21,267 bases of DNA from an uncultured Cetobacterium sp. (GTDB lineage Bacteria; Fusobacteriota; Fusobacteriia; Fusobacteriales; Fusobacteriaceae). A program made the position numbers and the translations under genes. The first letter of the stretch is position 1; every line of letters begins with the position of its first letter. The stretch is from NCBI GenBank assembly GCA_900766645.1, contig CAAFWD010000199.1, positions 1 through 21,267 on the forward strand. The letters run 5' to 3'. Below, one piece after another: positions 1 to 7,765 of this stretch. Under the pieces are notes generated by a model, which did not search any database, was not told the DNA's origin, and saw only the letters and a list, made by a program, of their open reading frames with translations.

Positions 1-11
1 AATAAATATGA

Positions 12-71
12 TTGGCTAAAACTTAATAGACCCTTGCTAAAAGTTAACAAAGTTTGGTTAATTTTAGCCAA
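12..71. repeat. Inverted repeat with related internal copy
   Basis: A perfect 10-bp inverted repeat (TTGGCTAAAA at 12-21, TTTTAGCCAA at 62-71) flanks about 40 bp. A third, related copy (TTGCTAAAAGTTAAC) lies at about 34-48. The stretch 1-130 has no gene that I can see; it is the AT-rich region beyond the lepA terminator. The repeat could be part of an intergenic element cut by the window edge, or chance in AT-rich DNA. Confidence 0.35.
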
Positions 72-130
72 CATATATATAGAATATAGATACCTTATAG
101 AATAGAATTATTTTAAAAATTATATAATAA

Positions 131-156
131 AAAAGAGGCATTTCAGCCTCTTTTTT
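131..156 (-). terminator. Intrinsic terminator of lepA
   Basis: A 9-bp stem (131-139 with 146-154) with a 6-nt loop lies a few bases past the lepA stop codon. Read on the minus strand, the stem is followed by a run of U. A T-run also follows on the plus strand, so it may act in both directions. Confidence 0.85.
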
Positions 157-159
157 ATA

Positions 160-1962
160 TTAGTCATTAAGTTTAAGAACAGATACGAATGCCTCTTGAG
201 GAATTTCAACATTTCCAATTTGTTTCATTCTTTTCTTTCCTTCTTTTTGCTTTTCTAATAATTTTTTCTTTCTAGTGATATCTCCACCATAACATTTAGC
301 AAGAACATTTTTTCTATATGCTTTAATAGTTTCTCTAGCAATAATTTTTGCACCTAAAGCAGCCTGAATAGGCACTTCAAATTGTTGTCTAGGAATGATT
401 TCCTTTAGTTTTTCACAAATAGCTCTTCCTCTAGAAGCTGCATTATCAGCATGAGCAATAAATGAGAAAGCATCTACAACGTTACCAGAAACAAGTATAT
501 CAACTTTAACAAGTTTTGATTCTCTGTATCCAATCATTTCATATTCGAAAGATGCATATCCTTTTGTTCTAGATTTTAATTTATCGTAGAAATCAATAAC
601 GATTTCAGCAAGAGGTAGTTCATAGATAACCATTGTTCTATTGTCATCTATATACTTCATATCAATATATGTTCCTCTCTTTTCTTGACAAAGTTCCATA
701 ACGTTACCAACATAATCTTTAGGAGTTAAGATACTTCCTTTGATATATGGCTCTTCAACAGCAAATTTAGCTCTTCCACCTTCAGGGAATTCACAAGGAT
801 TATCAATAACAATAGTTTCTTGATTTTCAACAGTAACTCTGTACTCAACTGATGGAGATGTAGAGATAAGATCAATATCATATTCTCTTCTTAATCTTTC
901 AACAATAATTTCCATGTGTAACAATCCTAAGAATCCACATCTAAATCCAAATCCAAGAGCTAAAGATGTCTCTGGAACAAATGATAGGGATGCATCATTT
1001 AATTGAAGTTTTTCTAGAGCTTCTCTTAAATCCTCATAATCATCAGTAGATATTGGATATAATCCAGCAAATACCATTGATTGAGCAGGTCTAAATCCAT
1101 CTAATGGCTCAGTACAAGGTCTTTTTGCATGAGTAATAGTATCTCCTACCTGTGTATCTTGGATAGTTTTAATTCCAGTAATGATATATCCAACTGATCC
1201 AGAAGAAAGCTCAGGTTGTTCTTTTTTAGTTGGTGCAAATATTCCACACTCAAGAACATCAAATTCCTTTCCTGTTGACCAAACTTTGATTTTATCTCCT
1301 TTTTTAATACTTCCATCAAGAACTTTAACATAAGTTATAACTCCACGATAGTCATCAAATAAAGAGTCAAATATCATAGCTTTAAGAGGAGCTTCCTCAT
1401 CAAAAGTTGGAGCAGGAACTTTTTCAACGATAGCTTCTAAAAGCTCTTCGATTCCAATTCCAGCTTTAGCAGATGCAAGAACTGCATCATCTGCAGGAAG
1501 ACCAATAATATCTTCAATTTCATGTTTAACTTTATCTACATCAGCAGCAGGAAGGTCAATTTTATTTATAACAGGTACGATTTCTAAATTGTTCTCTAGG
1601 GCCAAATAAACATTAGCAAGAGTTTGAGCTTCTACACCTTGAGCAGCGTCAACAACAAGTAAAGCTCCCTCACATGCAGATAGAGAACGAGATACTTCAT
1701 ATATGAAGTCAACGTGTCCTGGAGTATCGATAAGATTTAATTCGTATTCATTACCGTCCTTGGCTTTATATTTTAATGTAACAGCTTGCGCTTTAATTGT
1801 AATTCCCTTTTCTCTTTCAAGATCCATTGAGTCAAGAAGTTGCTCTTTCATTTCTCTTTCAGTAACAGTTCCAGTTGCTTGAAGTAATCTGTCAGCAATA
1901 GTTGATTTACCGTGATCTATATGTGCTATTATCGAAAAGTTTCTTTTGAATTTTTGTAACAC
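160..1962 (-). CDS. lepA: Elongation factor 4 (LepA/EF-4), translational GTPase
   Basis: This is a ribosome-associated GTPase that binds elongating or assembling ribosomes, with reported roles in back-translocation and 30S maturation. The 600-aa length is normal for the family. The GTP-binding motifs are intact: P-loop HIDHGKST at residues 14-21, switch I near GITIKAQ (53-59), DTPGHVDF at 79-86 and NKID at 133-136. The LepA-specific C-terminal region follows (ALGAKIIARETIKA, then a Lys-rich CYGGDITRKKKLLEKQKEGKKRM stretch). The start is GTG (1960-1962), with AGGAGGA about 6 nt upstream in the mRNA. It is transcribed alone, divergent from the yhcH-like gene. A housekeeping gene with nothing unusual in it. 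Confidence 0.98.
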   Translation of the reverse strand: MLQKFKRNFSIIAHIDHGKSTIADRLLQATGTVTEREMKEQLLDSMDLEREKGITIKAQAVTLKYKAKDGNEYELNLIDTPGHVDFIYEVSRSLSACEGALLVVDAAQGVEAQTLANVYLALENNLEIVPVINKIDLPAADVDKVKHEIEDIIGLPADDAVLASAKAGIGIEELLEAIVEKVPAPTFDEEAPLKAMIFDSLFDDYRGVITYVKVLDGSIKKGDKIKVWSTGKEFDVLECGIFAPTKKEQPELSSGSVGYIITGIKTIQDTQVGDTITHAKRPCTEPLDGFRPAQSMVFAGLYPISTDDYEDLREALEKLQLNDASLSFVPETSLALGFGFRCGFLGLLHMEIIVERLRREYDIDLISTSPSVEYRVTVENQETIVIDNPCEFPEGGRAKFAVEEPYIKGSILTPKDYVGNVMELCQEKRGTYIDMKYIDDNRTMVIYELPLAEIVIDFYDKLKSRTKGYASFEYEMIGYRESKLVKVDILVSGNVVDAFSFIAHADNAASRGRAICEKLKEIIPRQQFEVPIQAALGAKIIARETIKAYRKNVLAKCYGGDITRKKKLLEKQKEGKKRMKQIGNVEIPQEAFVSVLKLND

Positions 1963-1997
1963 TTAAATCCTCCTCTAATTATATTTCTTCACACTAT

Positions 1998-2026
1998 ATT
2001 ATAAAAGAATTAATAAAAAAAATCAA
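1998..2026 (-). promoter_or_regulatory. lepA promoter (sigma70 type)
   Basis: On the minus strand, TTGATT (2021-2026) and a perfect TATAAT (1998-2003) are separated by exactly 17 bp. They lie about 35 bp upstream of the lepA GTG codon. Confidence 0.75.
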
Positions 2027-2043
2027 TCTAAATTAAATTATAC

Positions 2044-2072
2044 TTGACTTTATAAAGTGTTAAAGTTATCAT
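2044..2072 (+). promoter_or_regulatory. Promoter of the yhcH-like/DUF1275 unit
   Basis: TTGACT (2044-2049) and TATCAT (2067-2072) are separated by 17 bp. Transcription would begin near 2079. That lies downstream of the possible early start at 2057 and supports translation from the ATG at 2108. Confidence 0.65.
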
Positions 2073-2107
2073 TAAAAGTAGACTATTTAAAAAAGGGGGA
2101 CTTTTTT

Positions 2108-2563
2108 ATGATATTTGGAAAAATAGAGGAATTAAAGTTTTACAAAGGGATTTCAAAAGGGCTTGACCATGCCATTGAAATTATTCAATTAGGAGCGTAT
2201 AAAAATGGTACTTTAGGAAAAAATGAAATAAATGGAGATGAAGTATTTTTTAATCTTCAAGAGTGTGAAACGAAAATATTGAGTGAGTGTTTCTTTGAGG
2301 GACATAAAAAATATATTGATATACATGTTGTAATAGAGGGAGAAGAAAATATAGGATACTCTTTAAAGGATATCTTAAAAGAAAAAACTGAATATAATGA
2401 TGAAAGTGATTTTCAAGTTTTAGAAGGAATAGAGGAACACAGATTTAAAATGGATACAGAGAATTTTATTATCTTTTTCCCTGATGAACCGCATATGCCA
2501 TTAATAGCCACAGATGATAAACCATCTAAATTGAAAAAGGTAGTATTTAAAATAAAATACTAA
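2108..2563 (+). CDS. YhcH/YjgK/YiaL (EbgC-like) family protein
   Basis: A 151-aa cupin-like protein of the family that includes EbgC (beta-galactosidase beta subunit) and E. coli NanQ/YhcH, reported to be a sialic acid anomerase. The family signature is clear: FEGHKKYIDIH at 63-73 with Glu64, His66 and His73 placed as probable metal or substrate ligands, EGEE at 77-80, and FFPDEPHMP at 123-131 with His129. The start is set by the GGGGGA ribosome site (about 2094-2100) and by the promoter; an in-frame upstream codon at 2057 would precede transcription. No sugar catabolic genes flank it, so the substrate is unknown. Family assignment is firm; the exact reaction is not. Confidence 0.9.
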   Translation: MIFGKIEELKFYKGISKGLDHAIEIIQLGAYKNGTLGKNEINGDEVFFNLQECETKILSECFFEGHKKYIDIHVVIEGEENIGYSLKDILKEKTEYNDESDFQVLEGIEEHRFKMDTENFIIFFPDEPHMPLIATDDKPSKLKKVVFKIKY

Positions 2564-2573
2564 ATTAAGAAAA

Positions 2574-3239
2574 ATGGAAAAGATAAACGATAAACTATTT
2601 TGTTGGATAAGTTTACTGGCATTTTTAGGTGGTGGAATGAATGCCTTCGCAATATTGGATTTTTCACTGACAGTAAGTCATATAACAGGAAGTATAACAA
2701 AAATTTCAACATATATATTAGACGGGGATTTAGAGAGACTTTTTATTTTATTAGAAATAGTTTCATCTTTTCTTTTAGGTGCAGTATTATCTGGAATTAT
2801 AATTGGTGGCGGTCGAGAATTTGAACTTAAAAAAAGATATGGGGATACATTTATATTAATTGGAGTACTTTTAAAAATAATGGAGATTTATTTTTATGGA
2901 GAAATAATATTTATATGTGCAATAGCAATGTTTTTAGGACTACAGAACGGATTATTTATTCGTTACAAGGGAATGGTTATAAGAACTACACATATGACAG
3001 GAACTATAACAGACCTAGGAGTTGTTATAGGTCATTATTTAAAAGGACACAGAGAAATAACTTGGAAAATGAGGTATTATATAATAAATATTTTATCCTT
3101 TTTTTTAGGGGGATTAATAATAGGATATGGATTTAAAGTCTTAGGAAGAGGTGTTTTTTCATATTTATCTTTAGCATATATAGGTAGTGGAATATACTAT
3201 TTCTTTTTAAGATTTAAATATTATAAAACAAGAATTTAG
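2574..3239 (+). CDS. DUF1275 (YoaK-type) membrane protein
   Basis: A 221-aa integral membrane protein with about six hydrophobic segments. It carries the two half-repeats typical of DUF1275: SHITGSITKIS near residues 35-45 and the second-half counterpart HMTGTITDLG near 139-148. The family's transport or other function has not been established to my knowledge. It starts 10 nt after the preceding gene, with only a weak ribosome site (TAAGAAAA), so translation may be coupled. The neighbouring YhcH-like protein hints at a sugar link, but this is weak inference. Confidence 0.85.
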   Translation: MEKINDKLFCWISLLAFLGGGMNAFAILDFSLTVSHITGSITKISTYILDGDLERLFILLEIVSSFLLGAVLSGIIIGGGREFELKKRYGDTFILIGVLLKIMEIYFYGEIIFICAIAMFLGLQNGLFIRYKGMVIRTTHMTGTITDLGVVIGHYLKGHREITWKMRYYIINILSFFLGGLIIGYGFKVLGRGVFSYLSLAYIGSGIYYFFLRFKYYKTRI

Positions 3240-3252
3240 GAGTAAAGTTAAA

Positions 3253-3456
3253 ATGGAAAGATATTTTATAACAGAGGAAGAAAAAAAAGAAGTGATAGAA
3301 AACTATCCAGTTCTTTCTTGTGAGAATTCAATAGGAGTACTTTATGATGATTATATGTCTGTAAAGTGTAAAGTGCTAGCAGGAACATGTACATATAGAA
3401 ATTCTGCAAAAAATGAATATAAAAATTGTAAATTTTTAAATAATATAGAAAGATAA
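3253..3456 (+). CDS. Small Cys-containing protein, unrecognised
   Basis: A 67-aa protein in the yhcH-like/DUF1275 unit, 13 nt after the previous stop, with an AGGAGT ribosome site about 9 nt before the ATG. It is acidic at the N-terminus (EEEKKEVIE) and has four cysteines (23, 39, 46, 59), which could form disulfides or bind a metal. No signal peptide or membrane segment is visible. I do not recognise the family. The good ribosome site, tight spacing and co-orientation support a real gene. Confidence 0.65.
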   Translation: MERYFITEEEKKEVIENYPVLSCENSIGVLYDDYMSVKCKVLAGTCTYRNSAKNEYKNCKFLNNIER

Positions 3457-3465
3457 AGGGAATTT

Positions 3466-3777
3466 ATGAAAAATAAAATAGCAGCCTTAGGGCAATATAT
3501 AGTAAAACAAACAGGGAAGTCATTTAATTTTAAAATGATAAAAACAAATCCAATATATAAAGAGGTATTATTTACTGTTGGACAAGACGACTATTTAGTT
3601 AGTGATGATAAAAGAGAACTTTTAGGTGTTGTGGAAGAGATATCTATGAGAACACCAAATGATTATCCAGTTAAATTAGCAAAAAGATATACACATGCTA
3701 AATTTAAAAATATATCTAAAAAGAAAGAGGAAGTATTTACTTTAGATAATAAAAAATATTATATAATTAAGTTGTAA
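3466..3777 (+). CDS. Small basic protein, unrecognised
   Basis: A 103-aa Lys-rich protein, probably cytosolic, with no membrane segment or signal peptide. It starts 9 nt after the previous stop with an AAGGGA ribosome site and is the last gene before a strong terminator. The sequence has the look of a small beta-rich fold (short strands such as VLFTVGQDDYLVSDD and EVFTLDNKKYYIIKL). I do not recognise the family and cannot assign a function. Confidence 0.7.
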   Translation: MKNKIAALGQYIVKQTGKSFNFKMIKTNPIYKEVLFTVGQDDYLVSDDKRELLGVVEEISMRTPNDYPVKLAKRYTHAKFKNISKKKEEVFTLDNKKYYIIKL

Positions 3778-3786
3778 ATTATAAAG

Positions 3787-3819
3787 CAGCTCACTATAAA
3801 AAAGTGAGCTGTTTTTTTT
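3787..3819 (+). terminator. Terminator of the 2108-3777 unit
   Basis: A perfect 9-bp stem (CAGCTCACT 3787-3795 with AGTGAGCTG 3803-3811) with a 7-nt loop is followed by a run of eight T. It lies 10 nt after the last stop codon and separates this unit from the barrel-protein operon. Confidence 0.92.
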
Positions 3820-3923
3820 ATTGTAAATTAAAAATAAAAAAGAATAAATTTTGATAAAAAAAGAAATAAAATAAAAAATTGTATATAAAAACAAGTGGAA
3901 AAATTTTTATAAGGAGGGGAGAG

Positions 3924-4181
3924 ATGATTCATTTTATTCATAATTATGAATTCTTAGGAATGGCTAAGAAAAATTTTACAGATGAGTTTGGAAATGATAT
4001 GTGCCAATTATATTATATCTATAAATGTGTGAAGTGTCATAAAATAAGAATAAAAGAGTTTATGATATCAAGAGCTCAAGAATCAGAGGGGATACCAACA
4101 ATACTGGAGCTATATAGAAGTTCCTTGGAGCATATAAAGGATGAGGAAGTAAAATCAATAGAAATAACAAATGATATGTAA
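3924..4181 (+). CDS. Small CxxC protein preceding the barrel gene
   Basis: An 85-aa protein with Cys27 and a CVKC motif (Cys35, Cys38) set among aromatic and basic residues (YYIYKCVKCHKIR). It looks like half of a zinc ribbon or a treble-clef-like knuckle. No signal peptide is seen, so it is probably cytosolic. The start is the ATG after an excellent AAGGAGGGGA site (3911-3920); an in-frame upstream ATG at 3879 lacks such a site. It ends 26 nt before the barrel gene and probably shares its transcript. The upstream gap 3820-3923 is very AT-rich, with a possible -10 near 3882-3889 but no convincing -35. Function not recognised. Confidence 0.7.
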   Translation: MIHFIHNYEFLGMAKKNFTDEFGNDMCQLYYIYKCVKCHKIRIKEFMISRAQESEGIPTILELYRSSLEHIKDEEVKSIEITNDM

Positions 4182-4207
4182 ATTAGGATAATGGAGAGGT
4201 GAAATAT

Positions 4208-7200
4208 ATGGGAAGTAAAGGTATAAATAAATTATTTTTTTTATTAGCATTAATAATTGTTGCCCAGAAAAGCTATTCATTTCCTCTTGAAGATGAACTG
4301 ATTATATTAAATGAAATTTCTACAGAAAAAGTTGATTTAAAAGTGGAAGAGGAAAAAGACATAGTAACTCCAACACAAATAACTTTGAAAAAAGAACAAG
4401 GACAAATATACTCCATTGTAGACCCAATACCAGGACTTCCAAAATTAGCTATTAATGCAAATGAATTTCAAAGCCTATCATCATCTACAGTAAATTTATA
4501 TATCTATACAAATTATCAAGATGTAATAGATAGATGGGAATTGTTGGTATATGATAGTGACGATAGAAATAGAAATAATCCAGTTTTAGTTATAGAGGGA
4601 ACAGGAGAAGATTTAAAAGATGAACTTCAAGTAAATTATGATCCAAATAAAATAACACCAGGATCTGAATATATATACACTTTGAAGGTTTATGATAAAG
4701 AAGGTTTTTATGATAGGACAGCGTACAAAACTGTCTTATTTAATTATGGACTAGATAACCTTCAAGAATATGATTTAAAAAATAGTGTGTATGGAAGAGA
4801 TGAAGTTGTAGATAGAAACATATCAATATCAGGATCTAAAGTAAGAGTAATAGGAAAAGATCTGAAGGGATTAAAATCAGTTAATGTGGGAGATATTGTA
4901 GTAGATGTAAATAATAATGGAGATTTTTTATATGAAATTTACACTAAAGATTTTGGTGTAAAAGATATTCCGATTAAACTTGTAGGTGAAGATGATACTA
5001 TAAGAAACTATATTCTAGAGGCTTATGTTCCAGAAGATTATAGTTTTGGAGTAGGAATAGCAGATTTATACATAGCACAAAACTATGTAACTGGAAATAA
5101 TGCTATTTTAGAGAACAGTGTTGGGTACGATGAGAATATATTTGCAACTGGTAGATTGGCATTTTACTACAAAAGGGTTTGGGATAGATACAGATTAACT
5201 GCTCAAGCAGATACGTGGGAGAGAGAGTTAAAATATTTATTTAGAGATTTTACAGACAGAAGACCTAGAGACCTTTTTGAAAAATTAGAAAGAGATCAAA
5301 TAGAATTTAATCTTGGAGATGAATCAGTTTATTATAAAGATACTGACTCATCAGGGAAATTTTATATAAAATTAGAAAGAGATAGATCGAGTATATTATG
5401 GGGAAGTTATGATACTGGATTTACTGGAAATTATTATGCTGATTATAATAGAAGTATTTATGGATTTAAAGGAGAATATCAAAGTTTAGATGGAACAAAG
5501 TATGGAGAAACAAAAAATCAATTTCAAACTTTTGTAAGTAGACCAGATACTCTATATGCAAGTGATGTATTTAGAGGTACAGGTGGAAGTGTATATTTCT
5601 TAAGTTTTCAAGATATAGTTACTGGAAGTGCGAAAGTAAAAATACAAATTAGAGATGAGCGAACAAATAGAATTTTAAGAGAGGTAGTACTTATAGAAGG
5701 AAAAGATTATGAGATAAATGACCTACAAGGTAGAATTATACTTACTAATCCATTACCAACTGTTATAGCAGCCGGAACTAGTGGAGTTATAAAGGATGAA
5801 CCATTTTATGGTGAAAATGTAAATTTAGTTGTTGATTACGAATACTATACAGGAGAAACAGATTTTGCTAAGAGTACTTATGGATTTAGAGGTAAAAGTT
5901 GGATTACAGATTGGTTAGCATTAGGAGGAACATATGTTTCAGAAGACAGAGGAGGGGCTGTTGATAAGTATGAATTAGAATCTGTAGATTTGACATTTAG
6001 AAAATCAGAAAGAACTTTTTTAAGATTTGAATATGCTCATACAGAGGGTAGTCAAAATATTATAAATAATTTCTCTTATGATGGAGGATATAATTCATAC
6101 TTGGATAGAGAATCATATGATGAAATAAGACAAAACTTCCAAACAATATACAATGGTATTAACGGGGATGCCTATGCAATAGAAGGAGAGGTAGCTTTAG
6201 ATGATTTCTTTAAAAATGCAAGCTCTAAAGATAATATAACATTCTGGTATAACAGAAAAGATAAAGGATTTTCAACAGCAGGATTCTCAACATTAAGTGA
6301 GCATGATGACTATGGAATTACATCGGAGTTCCAAGTTAATGATAGATTTAATCTAGAAATAGGAGCGAATTCTTTCGAAGAAACATCAGAGGATATATAC
6401 AATTTAGGTAAAGAGAGAAATATAGAGGAAAAAAGAGCTAATATTATAGGGGAGTATCAATATAGCGAAAAATTAGAATTAGCAGGAGAGGTTGAATATA
6501 TAAAGGATAAAGGAACAAATGGAGATGGGGATGAAAAGGATGAAGAAGCAGTTTTAGTTGGAGCAAAAGTAGAGTACGATCTTGATCCAAATAAAACTAT
6601 TTATACAAAAGTTCAAGGAACAGCATATAATAAAGATTATGAAGAAAATAATATGATAACGTTGGGAACAGATATAAGAATAACAGATAAAGCTAGGCTT
6701 AAAGCAGAAGGAAGCACTGGAAATAGAGGAAATGGAATAGAAATTTTAGGAAATTATGATTTTACTCCAGATCATAACTTATATATAGGATACACATTTG
6801 ATGATGAAAGTAATGATTTTTTCAATGAATCAGGAGGGAATGAAAGTGTTTTTACTGTAGGACAAAAATATAAATACAATGATCAAATGAGTATGTATCA
6901 TGAAAATCAATTTTTAAGTGATGATGTAGGAAATGGATTTCTACAATCTTATGGATTAGATTATAAATATACGGATGATATTTCCATGGGAATATTAATA
7001 CAGGATGGAGATATAGATACAGAAGATGGAAAATTAAGTAGAACATCTGTAAGTACATATAGTAGATATTATACTCGTGATTTCTTAATGAGAAATAAAT
7101 TAGAGTATGGAAAAGATAGAGGTTTAGGGATATCTGCAGATAGATGGGCTACAATAAATAAGGGTAAAAAAGTTATAAATGATGAATATACACTTTTTGG

Positions 7201-7753
7201 AGAATTCAATTTTTTATATAGAGATGCTAAAGAGGGGTCAGATGATAGATCTGCAGAAGCTGGATTAGGATTAGCATATAGACCAATATGGAATGATAGA
7301 CTTAATTTAATTTTAAAGTATGAATATGTTTATAACATTGGAATAGATGCTCAATTTTTAAATGTATTTAATGATACAAAAGCTCATATTCTTTCTTTAG
7401 AGGGAATATATGAAATAACTCAAAGATTAAGCATTGGTGGAAAATATGCATACAGAAAGGAAGAAGTAAAAATAGATGGAAGCAGTAAATGGTTTGATTC
7501 GAGTTTAGATTTAAGTGCAATAAGATTAAATTATGAAGTAATAAAAGATTGGTATGCTTATGGAGAGTATCATATATTGAGAGATATTGAAGAAGATTCA
7601 TATGAGCATGGAGCAATAATAGGGGTTTATAAAGAGATACATAAACATCTAAAAGTAGGAGCAGGATATAACTTTACAGAATTTGACGATGATTTAAGCG
7701 ACCTTGATTATGATGCAAAAGGTTGGTTTGTAAATATCATAGGTAAATTCTAG
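4208..7753 (+). CDS. Large outer-membrane beta-barrel protein of the DUF11-linked family
   Basis: An 1181-aa predicted outer-membrane protein. A signal peptide covers residues 1-24 (Lys-containing start, hydrophobic core LFFLLALIIVA, likely cut SYS/F). An Ig-like region follows (TNYQDVIDRWELLVYD, then LKVYDKEGFYDRTA), then an 'internal sandwich' region ending GVGIADLYIAQN near residues 275-295. A conserved module at about 455-517 reads FRGTGGSVYFLSFQDI, then GKDYEINDLQGRIIL. The rest, to residue 1181, shows the alternating aromatic/polar strands of a long barrel and ends GWFVNIIGKF with terminal Phe, the usual barrel-assembly signal. From memory, these segments match parts of giant proteobacterial proteins that also carry DUF11 and SdrD_B domains. 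The start is ATG 4208, served by GGAGAGG at 4193-4199; GTG 4199 overlaps that site. Probably the partner of the next gene. Substrate unknown. Confidence 0.8.
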   Translation: MGSKGINKLFFLLALIIVAQKSYSFPLEDELIILNEISTEKVDLKVEEEKDIVTPTQITLKKEQGQIYSIVDPIPGLPKLAINANEFQSLSSSTVNLYIYTNYQDVIDRWELLVYDSDDRNRNNPVLVIEGTGEDLKDELQVNYDPNKITPGSEYIYTLKVYDKEGFYDRTAYKTVLFNYGLDNLQEYDLKNSVYGRDEVVDRNISISGSKVRVIGKDLKGLKSVNVGDIVVDVNNNGDFLYEIYTKDFGVKDIPIKLVGEDDTIRNYILEAYVPEDYSFGVGIADLYIAQNYVTGNNAILENSVGYDENIFATGRLAFYYKRVWDRYRLTAQADTWERELKYLFRDFTDRRPRDLFEKLERDQIEFNLGDESVYYKDTDSSGKFYIKLERDRSSILWGSYDTGFTGNYYADYNRSIYGFKGEYQSLDGTKYGETKNQFQTFVSRPDTLYASDVFRGTGGSVYFLSFQDIVTGSAKVKIQIRDERTNRILREVVLIEGKDYEINDLQGRIILTNPLPTVIAAGTSGVIKDEPFYGENVNLVVDYEYYTGETDFAKSTYGFRGKSWITDWLALGGTYVSEDRGGAVDKYELESVDLTFRKSERTFLRFEYAHTEGSQNIINNFSYDGGYNSYLDRESYDEIRQNFQTIYNGINGDAYAIEGEVALDDFFKNASSKDNITFWYNRKDKGFSTAGFSTLSEHDDYGITSEFQVNDRFNLEIGANSFEETSEDIYNLGKERNIEEKRANIIGEYQYSEKLELAGEVEYIKDKGTNGDGDEKDEEAVLVGAKVEYDLDPNKTIYTKVQGTAYNKDYEENNMITLGTDIRITDKARLKAEGSTGNRGNGIEILGNYDFTPDHNLYIGYTFDDESNDFFNESGGNESVFTVGQKYKYNDQMSMYHENQFLSDDVGNGFLQSYGLDYKYTDDISMGILIQDGDIDTEDGKLSRTSVSTYSRYYTRDFLMRNKLEYGKDRGLGISADRWATINKGKKVINDEYTLFGEFNFLYRDAKEGSDDRSAEAGLGLAYRPIWNDRLNLILKYEYVYNIGIDAQFLNVFNDTKAHILSLEGIYEITQRLSIGGKYAYRKEEVKIDGSSKWFDSSLDLSAIRLNYEVIKDWYAYGEYHILRDIEEDSYEHGAIIGVYKEIHKHLKVGAGYNFTEFDDDLSDLDYDAKGWFVNIIGKF

Positions 7754-7765
7754 GGAGGAATGAAT

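Noticed and set aside
2057..2107. Longer N-terminus for the YhcH-like protein
   Set aside because: The upstream start lies ahead of the predicted transcription start and lacks a ribosome site; the ATG at 2108 has GGGGGA and gives the family's usual MIFG-type start and length.
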